Assembly (NCBI GenBank): GCA_947500035.1 | Contig: CANMQP010000013.1 | Location: 62,001-126,000 of the forward strand | Reading direction: 5' to 3' | DNA length: 64,000 nt | Source of the DNA: an uncultured Kiloniellaceae bacterium | GTDB lineage: Bacteria; Pseudomonadota; Alphaproteobacteria; Kiloniellales; Kiloniellaceae | In this document: positions 41,203 to 50,756 of the stretch, piece by piece | Layout of the letters: every line of letters starts with the position of its first letter | Position numbering within the stretch: the first letter of the stretch is position 1 | The notes under the pieces: generated by a model | Told to the model about the DNA's origin: nothing | Database searches by the model: none | Seen by the model: only the letters and a program-made list of their open reading frames with translations | Program-made: the position numbers and the translations under genes

Positions 41203-43119
41203 TCAGGGTACATCCAGAGGCAGCGGCGGGGAAGCTGGAACGGCAGGTTCCACATCCGATTGACGCCGCTGCATGGCACTTTCCTGCTGACGCCGCCACA
41301 TGGTGGCGTAATGGCCCTCCCGGTCGAGCAGATTCTCGTGCTGCCCGCGCTCGACGATCTGGCCGGCTTCCAGGACGATGATCTCGTCCGCGTCGACGAC
41401 GGTGGAGAGCCGGTGGGCGATCACCAGAGTGGTGCGATCCCGCGAGACCTCGTTCAGGCTGTTCTGAATCGCCCGTTCAGTCCTGGTGTCCAGCGCTGAG
41501 GTGGCTTCGTCGAACAGCAGGATCGCCGGGCCCTTCAGAATGGTGCGCGCAATGGCCACGCGCTGTTTCTCGCCACCGGAGAGCTTCAGGCCGCGCTCGC
41601 CGACGATGCTGTCGTAGCCATCGGGCAGGCCCCGGACGAACTCATGAATCCGGGCGAGCTTGGCGGCGGCCTCGACCTCTTCGCGAGTCGCGCTGGGGCG
41701 GCCATAGGCGATGTTGTAATAGACCGTGTCGTTAAAAAGAACCGTGTCCTGGGGCACGATCCCGATGGAGGCGCGCAGAGAATCCTGGGTCACGGCGCGA
41801 AGATCCTGGCCATCGATCAGGATCTGTCCCTCGGTGACATCGTAAAAACGGAAGAGCAGCCGGCTGATGGTCGATTTGCCTGCACCGCTGGGACCGACAA
41901 TGGCAACGGTCTTACCCGCGGGGACGGTGAAATCGACGCCACGCAGGATCGGGCGGCGGGCGTCATATCCGAAACTCACGTTGCGGAAGACCACCTCGCC
42001 GCCATCGGGCAGCAGCGGCTTTGCATCCGGGCGGTCGAGGATCTCGGCGCCGGTGTGCAGCAGATTGAACATGACCTCCATGTCGATGAGGGACTGCTTG
42101 ATCTCCCGATAGACCGTACCCAGCAGGTTAAGCGGCATGGCGAGCTGAATGAGGTAGGCATTCACCATGACAAAGTCGCCCAGGGTCATGACTCCGGCCA
42201 CGACGCCCATGGCAGCCATGACCATGATCGCGACGACACCGATCGAGATGACGATGGCCTGACCGCTGTTCAGGGCCGAGAGGCTGACCCGGCTGTCGAC
42301 CGCCGCCTTCTCGTAGCTTTGCAGCGCCGTATCGAAGCGGCGGGTTTCATGACGCTCGTTGCCGAAGTACTTGACCGTCTCGAAATTCAGCAGGCTGTCG
42401 ACCGATTTGGTGTTGGCATCGTTGTCCGCATCGTTCATGCGCCGGCGCAGCTTGATCCGCCACTCGGTCAGAACGAAGGTCAGGAAGACGTAGAGCAGGA
42501 TGGTGACCAGCGTGACCGCCGCGAAGCGCCAGTCGAAGAGATACCAGAGAATGCCGCTGACAAAGAGGATCTCCAGTATGGTGGGCAGAATATTGAAGAG
42601 AACGAAGAAGAGCAGGAACTCGATGCCCTTGGTGCCCCGGTCGATGGCACGGGTCAGGCCGCCGGTCTGACGATCCAGATGAAAGCGGAGAGACAGACGG
42701 TGCAGATGCTCGAAGGTCTGCAGCGCGACCTGCCGGATGGCATGCTGGGCCACCTTCGAAAAGACCGCGTCGCGGACCTGCGCGAAGGCCACACCGAGGA
42801 TGCGCGCGAGACCGTATGCCAGCAGCAGGCCAAGCGGCAGGACGATCAGGGGTTCGCTCTCCACCAGGTTCGCGGCGGACGCACCGGCGCCGGGCGAGAG
42901 GCTGTCGACGGCCGAACGCAGGAGCAGCGGGACATAAACGGTCGTGACCTTCGCCCCGACCATCAGTCCCAGGGCGATCAGAACCCGGAGCCGCAGATCG
43001 TTTCGTCCCGCCGGCCAGAGATAGGGCAGCAGATTGCGCAGCGTGGCCAGTTGTTCGCGGGTCGAGGTCTCACCACTTGCGGCGTCGCTAGACAGCGTTT
43101 TCGTCGACATACTCCGCAT
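41203..43119 (-). CDS. Atm1/HMT1-type ABC exporter (half-transporter)
   Basis: 638 residues: six membrane helices with the family segment RDAVFSKVAQHAIRQVALQT, then FHLDRQTGGLTRAIDRGTKG, and an ATP-binding domain with Walker A GPSGAGKST, signature LSGGEKQRVAIARTIL, Walker B ILLFDEATSALD and H-loop VIAHRLST. This matches the bacterial relatives of mitochondrial Atm1, which export glutathione-linked sulfur or metal conjugates. A second ATG three codons in (MSTKTL) may be the start. The next gene upstream on the minus strand is the coiled-coil protein, 48 bp away. Confidence 0.92.
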   Translation of the reverse strand: MRSMSTKTLSSDAASGETSTREQLATLRNLLPYLWPAGRNDLRLRVLIALGLMVGAKVTTVYVPLLLRSAVDSLSPGAGASAANLVESEPLIVLPLGLLLAYGLARILGVAFAQVRDAVFSKVAQHAIRQVALQTFEHLHRLSLRFHLDRQTGGLTRAIDRGTKGIEFLLFFVLFNILPTILEILFVSGILWYLFDWRFAAVTLVTILLYVFLTFVLTEWRIKLRRRMNDADNDANTKSVDSLLNFETVKYFGNERHETRRFDTALQSYEKAAVDSRVSLSALNSGQAIVISIGVVAIMVMAAMGVVAGVMTLGDFVMVNAYLIQLAMPLNLLGTVYREIKQSLIDMEVMFNLLHTGAEILDRPDAKPLLPDGGEVVFRNVSFGYDARRPILRGVDFTVPAGKTVAIVGPSGAGKSTISRLLFRFYDVTEGQILIDGQDLRAVTQDSLRASIGIVPQDTVLFNDTVYYNIAYGRPSATREEVEAAAKLARIHEFVRGLPDGYDSIVGERGLKLSGGEKQRVAIARTILKGPAILLFDEATSALDTRTERAIQNSLNEVSRDRTTLVIAHRLSTVVDADEIIVLEAGQIVERGQHENLLDREGHYATMWRRQQESAMQRRQSDVEPAVPASPPLPLDVP

Positions 43120-43167
43120 GGCTCAGAAGATCCTCATACCCGTCTTATCGCAGGTGCTCGACGCAGC

Positions 43168-45534
43168 TTAATGCTTGCGGCCAAGAGAGCGCGACAACAA
43201 GAGATATAGTTTACCCACGTCGGAGGTCATGAAGGCAGCGGAAAGAATATGTTCCGGATCGCAGTCCGCCGACTGCTTGATCAGAGAATCGAACTGGTTC
43301 AGATAGCGGGTCACCTGATCCCGAAAGCGCTCGTCACTGTCATAGCGCGCCTTGATTTCAGGCGAGGCGAAGCGGTCCGATTTACGCAGCAGGCGCCGCG
43401 CGAAAATCGACTTATCGCCGGAGCGGTAGGATTTCCAGAACTCGGGCGGCAGGTCTTCCTCGATGAACTTGTTCAGGTCGATGGCACTGGAGTTCAAATC
43501 CTCCATCATCACCGTTGCCGTGCGCAGGAAGACGTCGCGGCTGGCCTCGATGGATTTCTCCTTGAGGTGCCGTGCCTGGATCGCGGCCTCGTCCGCCGCC
43601 GCCAGAATATCCTTGCCCTGGTCCCGAAAGATCTGACCGGCGTCCCGGGCCTGCTGAAAGGCCGTCTCAACCGTGCCGCCGAAATCGCTGGCCTGGGCCT
43701 CCAGATTGCCGCCAAGGTCCTCGGCGCGGGAAATCGCGCGGTCGGCGGAAGTGCGGACCTGCAGCGAAATTCCGTCGATGGTTTCAGCCATCTTGCGGAG
43801 GCGTTCAAGGTTGCTCGCGGCGACGTTGTCGACCTCTTCCGCCTGGGTCTTGAGTTGCTCCCGGATCTCCCCCGAGGTGGTCTTCGAGGCAACGGAAGCG
43901 GCCTTGATGGCCTCAGCCTGTTGCGCAAGCGTATCCTTGACCTCCTGAAGAAGCCTTTTGAAGTCCTCGCTCATGGCCCCGAAGCCGCTGATCTCCTCGC
44001 GGACCTGGGCCCGCAGCTCACCGGCGGAGCTATTGGCGTTCTCGGCGGCCTGGGTCAGGACCCGGCCCTGGCTGCGGAAAATCTCCACGACCTTGGCGCT
44101 TTGCGCGACCGCATTGTGCGCCGCCTCGTCAAAGTCGTTCGTGCCCTTCTTCAAGGTCTCGGCAATCCGGTCGACCCGCTCGCTGACCCGTTCGGCGTGC
44201 ATGCCCAGGCTCTCCGAATGGGTTCCAAGCAACTTGGAAACCTCACCCGCCTGGATCACGGCCCGCGCGCCTGCCGCCTCGATGGCCGAAACCATGGGCT
44301 CGATCTCAGCCCCCACTTCGCTCAAGGACTCACGGGCTGCGGCGGCGGCATCCTGGAGGCGATCAATCTGCTGGGAACCAGCGGCCTCGATCTCATCGGC
44401 GGCCCCGGCGGCGGCTTCACGCAGCCGATCCACCACTTGATCGGTTTCGGTATGAAGCACACCACCCTGTTCACGCAGGATTTCCGTGATCAGCTTGGCC
44501 CGGGTGGCCGCCAGTTCGAACGCGCTGCGCACGTCCCGCGCATCGTGCTTCAGATCCTCGCCGATCTTTTGCGAAGTCTCCGCCAGCTCCGTGGTCATGC
44601 TGCCGAACTGCGCGCGCTCCTCGGCCAGGGCCGCACGCACGGAACCGACCTTATGCTCCGTGTCGGTAAAGACCTGCCCCAGAAGCTCGATCTGCTGACG
44701 CATGTTTTCGTTGAACTGCCGCGCATGGGCGGAAACCTTCTCGCCCGCGCCCTCGAAGGCCTTCAGGTCCCGTTCGAGCTCGACATGCAGCGCATCGCCG
44801 CTGGCCTGCACACCTTCGCGCGCCGTGGTCAGCTCCGCACTGCGGCGCGCGAGATGGGTGGCGACGTCTTCGGTTGCCGCAATGGTCTGCTCCGCCGCAG
44901 CCTGCAAATCGGCGAGCGGCTGCTTCAGACCGCTTGAAATCTGGTGCACCATGGAGTCGACCCGATCGGCGGTATCTTCGAGGGCCTTGAGTTGGCTATC
45001 GACGGATTCCCGCGCCGCAGCCATCAGGCCGTTGATCCGGGTCGAGGCGGCTTCGACCTCCTGGGTTTGCGCGGCAAGAGACTCTTTAAGCTGCTCGGCC
45101 TGGGACGCCGCCCGCACAGAGGCACCGGCCAGTTCGCTGGTTTGCGATTTAAAGGAATGGCGCATGGCGTCCATGCGCTCGAAAATCTCGTCGGTCGTCT
45201 CGGTCAACTCACCGGCCTGTGCCTTGAGCGCTGCGCTGACCTGCTGGACCCGGGTCCTGGCTTCATCGTCCGGATAGGTCATGGCCTGGAAATGACGCAG
45301 CAGTTTTTCCACGTCCTCGTTGACCATCTGGCCACGCATGAAATAGACCAGCGCCAGCCACAGCAGCGTGGGCGGCAGGCAGGCACCGGCGACACCCATG
45401 GCAAGTTCATGGGGCAAGAGGCGCTGCAGCCCGTTCCAACCGACAAAGGTCTCGACGTAGTAGGCACAGGCACCAAGCCAGGCCGCCGTCAACAGCAGCC
45501 CAACGATCCCGGCAATGACCGAGCTCAGCCTCAC
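43168..45534 (-). CDS. membrane-anchored long coiled-coil protein, unknown function
   Basis: 788 residues. Two membrane helices at the N-terminus (IAGIVGLLLTAAWLGACAYY; GVAGACLPPTLLWLALVYFM), then some 550 residues of near-continuous coiled coil rich in Ala, Glu and Gln, and a C-terminal globular part from about 690 (LPPEFWKSYRSGDKSIFARR). It resembles a chemoreceptor stalk, but has no HAMP and no receptor tip (no NLLALNA-type hairpin), so it should not bind CheA. Similar hypothetical proteins occur in alphaproteobacteria. A structural or polarity role at the membrane is inference. Confidence 0.82.
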   Translation of the reverse strand: MRLSSVIAGIVGLLLTAAWLGACAYYVETFVGWNGLQRLLPHELAMGVAGACLPPTLLWLALVYFMRGQMVNEDVEKLLRHFQAMTYPDDEARTRVQQVSAALKAQAGELTETTDEIFERMDAMRHSFKSQTSELAGASVRAASQAEQLKESLAAQTQEVEAASTRINGLMAAARESVDSQLKALEDTADRVDSMVHQISSGLKQPLADLQAAAEQTIAATEDVATHLARRSAELTTAREGVQASGDALHVELERDLKAFEGAGEKVSAHARQFNENMRQQIELLGQVFTDTEHKVGSVRAALAEERAQFGSMTTELAETSQKIGEDLKHDARDVRSAFELAATRAKLITEILREQGGVLHTETDQVVDRLREAAAGAADEIEAAGSQQIDRLQDAAAAARESLSEVGAEIEPMVSAIEAAGARAVIQAGEVSKLLGTHSESLGMHAERVSERVDRIAETLKKGTNDFDEAAHNAVAQSAKVVEIFRSQGRVLTQAAENANSSAGELRAQVREEISGFGAMSEDFKRLLQEVKDTLAQQAEAIKAASVASKTTSGEIREQLKTQAEEVDNVAASNLERLRKMAETIDGISLQVRTSADRAISRAEDLGGNLEAQASDFGGTVETAFQQARDAGQIFRDQGKDILAAADEAAIQARHLKEKSIEASRDVFLRTATVMMEDLNSSAIDLNKFIEEDLPPEFWKSYRSGDKSIFARRLLRKSDRFASPEIKARYDSDERFRDQVTRYLNQFDSLIKQSADCDPEHILSAAFMTSDVGKLYLLLSRSLGRKH

Positions 45535-45677
45535 AAGCCCCCCCGTTTCACTTCTGATTCAAACGTTAGAATGACGAATCACGCCCTATGTGCCTCGCCT
45601 AATTGACCTTTTGCGCGCCAGTATAAGCCGCTCGAGCGGCGCAAGTCCAACCTGGAGGACGAAGCGGCCTGAGTAGA

Positions 45678-47489
45678 TCAAACAGCCGGGTTTTGCGGGG
45701 CGATTCGGAGAAACTCGACCGGCGCATCAAAGCCTTTCAGATGCGTCGTTTCGACTTTGGGGTCCAAAGGCGCCAGCAGCGGGGCGACCGCCGGATCCTT
45801 CGCAAGGTTCGTGGAAATCACCACATCGCCGCCGCGCGACGTGCCCTGGAGTCGGGCCGCCATGTTCACGGTCGAACCGAAGTAATCCAGGCGGCCATTC
45901 AAGGTCACGGCAATGGAGGGGCCTTCGTGGATGCCCAGTTTGATGACAATTCCCTCCCCCGGGCGGGCCGCGTTGAAACTTTCGACTTTGCTCTGGATCG
46001 CGAGGGCTGCGCGCACCGCATCGGCCGGGTCGGCGAAGGCGGCCATGATCGCGTCGCCGATGGTCTTGACCACGGCACCGTTGTTCTCGCGCACGATCGC
46101 CGCCAGAAACGCAAAATGATCGCGCACGAGGTGATAGGCGCGGGCGTCTCCGATGGCCCCGTAGAGGGCAGTCGAGCCCTGCAGATCGCTGAACAGCAGA
46201 CAGATCCGCTTGACTTCCACCTCGTCGCCGGGGCGCAAAACCTGATCGGAAAAGAGATCACGGAAAGCCTGCATGGCCGTGACCCGGTCCGCGGTCAGAG
46301 CGTCCCGCACCCAGGGACGCTCCTCGAGTACCAGTGTCACAGGACGTTGACTCCGGTTATGCAGAGTAATGCTGTCCTTTCGCGCTCCCGCCGCAGCCTC
46401 GAAACACTCGCGATCTGCGATCAGTTCGGGAATCTCCTGGCCGTCCTCGAAGTCAAAATCCACCTCAGGCCCCGGTTCCAGACTGCGCAAACGGTAGTTT
46501 CCAGGCGCAAGTGCCATGGCCTCGGTCCGGGTCTCGCCTGCCTGAAGCGTCAACTGCAGCACGATATGGGGTGTGCTCATGGGCCCGAAGAGACAGTATT
46601 CCCCCGCCGAGATCGAGCGCAGGGCCGGCGCCGGATGAAAGCTCAGCTCCACGTTCCGGGAGAAATCGCCGTCATAATCAATGTTGCAGGTGTCGCAATG
46701 CGCGCCACGCGGCAAAGCGTCCAGGCTGGCCACGGATGCCTTGGGAACCCGGCAGCGCGGACAGAGGACATCCCAGCGCAAAGCCAGCAGCCCGGCACGT
46801 GCCGCCTCAAGGCACAGCTCGATGACGTTGCGCTCCTTTTCGCCCCACTCGCGCGCCAGTCCGACCGGCCGCAAATGAACGAGATCGACTTCCTGCGCGC
46901 TCTGCACCAGATCGGCGAGGCGCCTGGCAAGGCCGTGGCCATGCCCTGACTCTTCAATGGTGGTGACAATTCCATCGATCCGGGCCTGCACATCCGGCTC
47001 CGGCGGCGGCGGCTGAAAACGAAAAGCCATGGGCATATCGCCAACCGCAAAGCGTCCGGCATCCTCGGCCAACTCTCCGAACGTCTTGCCCGCACCTTTG
47101 AAAAAACTGGTGCTGAGAATTACATGACCCAGCAGATTTGCAGCCTCGGCCTCCAGATAATACTCGCAACGGCAGCCTTTGCCCTCCGGGATAAAACGCA
47201 GCAGGGCATTCAGCTTTTTCAGCGGCCCTTTGGAAAAATCCCGCCTGTGCTCGAACCACTCGCCCGTGACCCAGTTGACCGGCCAGTCGCGCCAGCTCAT
47301 GGAGATGGGGCCCATACGGACATGTCCCAGATAGACGACCGAACCGTCTTCCTGGGGAATTTCCTCGATGTCATGCTTGGGAAGGCCGGCCGCCTCGTTG
47401 AAGCGGGCGGTATCGGCGAGGCTGGGCCAGAGTTTTTCACGTGGCGCGTCGAAGTGCCATTCGAACTTTCGGCTATACCGCTTACCCAT
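45678..47489 (-). CDS. class III nucleotide cyclase with SRPBCC and zinc-ribbon-like parts
   Basis: 603 residues. N-terminal SRPBCC-like domain (KFEWHFDAPREKLWPSLADT), a DUF5939-like region with a paired-cysteine CPRC...CDTC motif near residues 263-286 that may bind zinc, a beta domain, and a C-terminal cyclase catalytic domain with FSDLQGSTALYG (first metal Asp), IGDAIMAAFADP (second metal Asp) and GSTVNMAARLQG. No membrane segment. It makes cAMP or, less likely, cGMP; substrate choice cannot be settled here. The start at 47489 has GGAG seven bases upstream, rather than a TTG at 47522. Confidence 0.9.
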   Translation of the reverse strand: MGKRYSRKFEWHFDAPREKLWPSLADTARFNEAAGLPKHDIEEIPQEDGSVVYLGHVRMGPISMSWRDWPVNWVTGEWFEHRRDFSKGPLKKLNALLRFIPEGKGCRCEYYLEAEAANLLGHVILSTSFFKGAGKTFGELAEDAGRFAVGDMPMAFRFQPPPPEPDVQARIDGIVTTIEESGHGHGLARRLADLVQSAQEVDLVHLRPVGLAREWGEKERNVIELCLEAARAGLLALRWDVLCPRCRVPKASVASLDALPRGAHCDTCNIDYDGDFSRNVELSFHPAPALRSISAGEYCLFGPMSTPHIVLQLTLQAGETRTEAMALAPGNYRLRSLEPGPEVDFDFEDGQEIPELIADRECFEAAAGARKDSITLHNRSQRPVTLVLEERPWVRDALTADRVTAMQAFRDLFSDQVLRPGDEVEVKRICLLFSDLQGSTALYGAIGDARAYHLVRDHFAFLAAIVRENNGAVVKTIGDAIMAAFADPADAVRAALAIQSKVESFNAARPGEGIVIKLGIHEGPSIAVTLNGRLDYFGSTVNMAARLQGTSRGGDVVISTNLAKDPAVAPLLAPLDPKVETTHLKGFDAPVEFLRIAPQNPAV

Positions 47490-47603
47490 AAACCGGCTCC
47501 ACCCCGGGCTTCGCTCCGCCAAGACACTTACCTGCCATCACCAAAACGGTGAAAAGAGACACAGCCTCTCGGCACAACCTCAACTTTGCACCGCTGGCAA
47601 GCT

Positions 47604-48473
47604 CTACCAGCGGAGCCGCGGCAAGACTGCCGCCGGTCTCGCCCGAGCCTCCGAAAACAGGGTTTTTAGCCTGTCCGGCTCGGGATTCCCCGAAGAGTCT
47701 ACGTTCAGTTCAGCCCGATGGATGCCATCGGCCACAAAAATACTTGCGATTCCAACCGCCTCGGCGCCCGCAATATCCGTGCGCAGGGAGTCGCCGACCC
47801 CCGCGATCCGGCTGCGGTCGGACACGCCCATCATCGAAAAACAGCGGTCGTAGACGCCGCGATGGGGTTTGCCGTGGGACCGCACCTGGCCGCCAAGCTG
47901 CTCGTAGCGTTCGGCGACGCTGCCCGCGCAGTACTCCATGACGCCGCCGCGGATCACAACCAGATCCGGATTGGCGCAGACCATGGGCAGTTTCAAAGTC
48001 AGCGCCGCTTCCAGAAGTTCGCTGTAATCCTCCATCGTGTGGTCGAAGGCCAGGGTTCCGGTATTGAGAATGAAATCAGCCTTTTCCAGGCTTTCGACGA
48101 AATCGTAGTCCAGGCCTTCGCGCATACCGTGGTCGCGGTCCGGTCCCAGATGGTAGCAACGGCTGCCCAGGGCCTGATACCAGGCGTCCGGGCGCTCATT
48201 GAGATGCAGCCAGGTGTCTTCACCGGACGACATCACCACATCGGCCAAATCCGGCGCGATCCCCAGATCCGCATTGCGCGCGATCACCACTTCAGCGCGG
48301 CGCGGCGCGTTCGAGAGAATCGCGATACCCTTGCCCGCCTGCTTCAAGCGCGCAACACAGTCGAGGGCTTCCGGAAAGGCCTGCACCCCGTCGTGCATCA
48401 CGCCCCATAAGTCAATGATGTAGCCGTCGTAATTGTCGGAAATGGCCGAAAGGCCCTCGAGAAGCGAAACCAC
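47604..48473 (-). CDS. HAD-superfamily phosphatase, TIGR01459 type
   Basis: 289 residues. The HAD motif I appears as IIDLWGVMHDG (D then V in place of the second Asp, usual for this family), motif II as AILSNAPRRAEVV, and motif III/IV as HGKPHRGVYDR and IAGVGDSLRTDIAGAEAVGI. It is related to NagD-type phosphatases of the class IIA cap type and of unknown physiological substrate. Commonly found in alphaproteobacteria. A 114-bp gap separates it from the cyclase downstream. Confidence 0.9.
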   Translation of the reverse strand: MVSLLEGLSAISDNYDGYIIDLWGVMHDGVQAFPEALDCVARLKQAGKGIAILSNAPRRAEVVIARNADLGIAPDLADVVMSSGEDTWLHLNERPDAWYQALGSRCYHLGPDRDHGMREGLDYDFVESLEKADFILNTGTLAFDHTMEDYSELLEAALTLKLPMVCANPDLVVIRGGVMEYCAGSVAERYEQLGGQVRSHGKPHRGVYDRCFSMMGVSDRSRIAGVGDSLRTDIAGAEAVGIASIFVADGIHRAELNVDSSGNPEPDRLKTLFSEARARPAAVLPRLRW

Positions 48474-48679
48474 CTGAACCTGAAATCAAAGTCAAAAGGA
48501 AAGATGCAGTCTTGTGCCACAGAGGTTCGGGGATTGAAAGAAAGCTTCTCGCCGCAAGCCTGGCCTGCGAGGCAGTAACCGCTTAGACGTGGTTCGTGTC
48601 AGATTGCGGCGTCGTCACGCACAAGCACCTATGCAAGGCAAGCGTTGTCACGCCCTGACGCTCATTGAAGGCGGCGCTA

Positions 48680-50095
48680 TCACGCCGCCGGGCGCGCGAG
48701 ACGGGGCTCACCGAAGAGGTAACCCTGGCCGAAGTCGATCTGTTTATCCAGCAGCTTTCGCAGCGTGTCCTCAGCCTCGACCTTTTCCGCCACGAGCTTG
48801 ACCGGGACATCCCTGAAGGCCTCGAGCAAGGCGTCGACTTCAGAGGTCCCCGCCGCGAGCAGATCGGCCTGGATCTTGACGAAACGGATGTTTTTAGCTG
48901 CCAAGGCCGGCAGATCCATCTGCAGATTCGTGACCTGATCCAACGAAAGGCGGCAGCCAACCCGCGCAAGGCGCTCCAAGTGCGCCATCTCCACCTCACC
49001 GAACGCGGCAAACTCGGACTGGGCAAACTCAAAAATCAGGTTTGGTCCAAGAACATCGTTGCTCTCAAGGAACTCCACGAAGTCACCGAAGAAATCATCA
49101 TCGCGCAGGGTGTGAGGCGAGATGTTGCAGAAAAAGTCGAGGTTATCGCTGCGGCGCTGAATCTTGCGCACCAGTTGGACGCAGCGGAACAGCAGCATGT
49201 TGTCGATGGCGGTAATCAAGCCCTCGCGCTCGGCAACGCCGATGTATTCCTCGGGCAGGATCATCTGATCCTCTTCGGTCCGGACCCGTGAGAAGCACTC
49301 ATAGAAGCGGCGCTTGCGCTGCGGGAGACTGACAATCGGCTGCAGCACAAAACTGATCCGGTCATCCCGCAGGGCGTTCTGAACCTGTTTCAGAATTTCG
49401 TCTTCGCTGAGATTCCGGATCACGTCGGGCAGGATGTACTCCCCGCCCCCCGTTTTCTCACTGGCGGTTTTTTCACTGGCGGTTTTCCCGCTGGCAGCGG
49501 CCTTGAGACCTTCGTCAGCGGAGGTTTTCGCGGCAGGACCCTGCGGAGCGGCGGCCTTCGGTTTGGCGTGCGCCGGACCAGACAGAGTCTGCCCGCCCAG
49601 CGCTGAATGAGCCGCTGAGGCCCCGGCGCTGATGGGGCCAAAGCCGTCCGGATCGGCAACCAGTGTTATGGCAGGCTCGGCAACCACCTTCTGCTGACTT
49701 TCAGGCCTCGGCTGTGAGGCTCCAAGGGACTTGATAACGCGCACTTCTGTGATGGCTTCATCGACCGTGCCGGGTTCGCTCGGCAGTCGTCCCGAGCGGA
49801 CGACCGCTTGAACAGCTTCGGCCAGCGCCTTGTTTTCGCGCCGGGACCAGTTGAGCTGCTCGTAGAGTTCGGACTGCGCGTGCCGCAGGGCCAGTATCTG
49901 CCGGCCGAGAAAGGTTTCGCGCGAGAGCCGCTGATACATCTCATGAACCAAGGCCCCTGCGAGGAAAATCAGCAGGCCGATCACCACCGCGACGGACTGG
50001 TCCAGACGGGGCACGCGCAAGGGCGCCTCTACAGCCACGGCAATCGCCAGTGCCGTATAGATGATGAACAGCAGAATATTGCGGGCCACGGACAT
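48680..50095 (-). CDS. membrane protein with degenerate EAL domain
   Basis: 471 residues. Two membrane helices (ILLFIIYTALAIAVAVEAPL; VVIGLLIFLAGALVHEMYQR), a coiled-coil stretch to about 90, a Lys/Ala-rich linker with KTASEKTASEKTGG repeats, and an EAL-like domain from about 235. The catalytic EAL signature is replaced by YECFSR, the DDFGTG loop by LDQVTN and the KID Lys site by VKIQADLL, while FCNIS, FEFAQSE, VAEKVE and GQGYLFGEP remain. It is therefore unlikely to hydrolyse c-di-GMP and may bind it or a partner instead. Confidence 0.87.
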   Translation of the reverse strand: MSVARNILLFIIYTALAIAVAVEAPLRVPRLDQSVAVVIGLLIFLAGALVHEMYQRLSRETFLGRQILALRHAQSELYEQLNWSRRENKALAEAVQAVVRSGRLPSEPGTVDEAITEVRVIKSLGASQPRPESQQKVVAEPAITLVADPDGFGPISAGASAAHSALGGQTLSGPAHAKPKAAAPQGPAAKTSADEGLKAAASGKTASEKTASEKTGGGEYILPDVIRNLSEDEILKQVQNALRDDRISFVLQPIVSLPQRKRRFYECFSRVRTEEDQMILPEEYIGVAEREGLITAIDNMLLFRCVQLVRKIQRRSDNLDFFCNISPHTLRDDDFFGDFVEFLESNDVLGPNLIFEFAQSEFAAFGEVEMAHLERLARVGCRLSLDQVTNLQMDLPALAAKNIRFVKIQADLLAAGTSEVDALLEAFRDVPVKLVAEKVEAEDTLRKLLDKQIDFGQGYLFGEPRLARPAA

Positions 50096-50308
50096 GCCGG
50101 CGCGAAGTTCCCCAAGGTTTGATCGATCCAGAGACGACAGTTTGCCCCGCCAGGTCTTGAAAGATGGTTAACCAAGGGTTTCCAGCGCAAAAGAGCCCCT
50201 GCCGAGCGCTCGCGAATGACGAGAGCCTTGACCTCTGTGCGCAGGCACGGCATGGAATCGAGCGGCGGTCACCCAAGCAAGAATGAATGACGCAATCCGG
50301 AGGCGGGA

Positions 50309-50656
50309 ATGTCGATTAAGATCTATCATAATCCAAGGTGCAGCAAATCACGGCAAACGCTTGCGCTGCTGCAGGAGAAAGGCATCGAGCCCGAGGTCGT
50401 CGAATACCTGAAAAACCCGCCCAGCACAGAAACACTCACTGAGCTTCTCGCGCAATTGGGCCTGGAGCCCCGGAAACTGATGCGGCGTGGCGAAGCGGTT
50501 TACAAGGAATTGAACCTAGCCGATCCGGCGCTGAGCAATGATCAGTTGATCGCGGCCATGGTCGAAAACCCGATCCTGATCGAACGCCCGATCGTCAGCA
50601 GCGGCTCCAAAGCCGCACTGGGACGCCCGCCGGAAGCGGTGCTCGACATTCTGTAG
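50309..50656 (+). CDS. arsC: arsenate reductase (glutaredoxin-coupled), ArsC/YfgD type
   Basis: 115 residues: IYHNPRCSKSRQTLALLQEK with the single catalytic Cys (C12 region, CxxS), PPSTETLTELLAQLGLEPRK and NPILIERPIVSSGSKAALGR, which carries the Arg that binds oxyanion. ArsC reduces arsenate to arsenite with glutathione and glutaredoxin. There are no ars genes around it, so it may be the housekeeping YfgD-like form. Its stop lies a few bases from repeat copy E. Confidence 0.93.
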   Translation: MSIKIYHNPRCSKSRQTLALLQEKGIEPEVVEYLKNPPSTETLTELLAQLGLEPRKLMRRGEAVYKELNLADPALSNDQLIAAMVENPILIERPIVSSGSKAALGRPPEAVLDIL

Positions 50657-50659
50657 CCC

Positions 50660-50756
50660 TAAACATGTGAATCTGACCTAAATCATAGTGTCATATCAGA
50701 TTCACAAGCACGAGTGATCGCCTTCGGCGATTCCATCTAACCTTGGTCTGATCTAG
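50660..50756 (+). repeat. dispersed hairpin repeat, copy E, supplies pyrD stop codon
   Basis: Contains AACATGTGAATCTGACC, ATCATAGTGTCATATCAG (shared with copy D), AGATTCACAAGCACGAG, the hairpin ATCGCC-TTC-GGCGAT and TTGGTCTGATCTAG. The terminal CTAG at 50753-50756 carries the minus-strand TAG stop of pyrD. It fills the gap between the convergent arsC and pyrD genes and could act as their terminator. Confidence 0.8.

Noticed and set aside
41644-43209. Rightward 521-codon frame opposite the Atm1-type exporter
   Set aside because: Shadow of the leftward ABC gene, Asp/Arg/His-rich with no domain, no ribosome-binding site.
43249-44937. Rightward 562-codon frame opposite the coiled-coil gene
   Set aside because: Shadow of a gene with strong third-position GC; composition is not protein-like.
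50309-50656. An arsenic resistance operon
   Set aside because: arsC stands alone with no arsB, arsR or arsH; it may be the general YfgD-like reductase.
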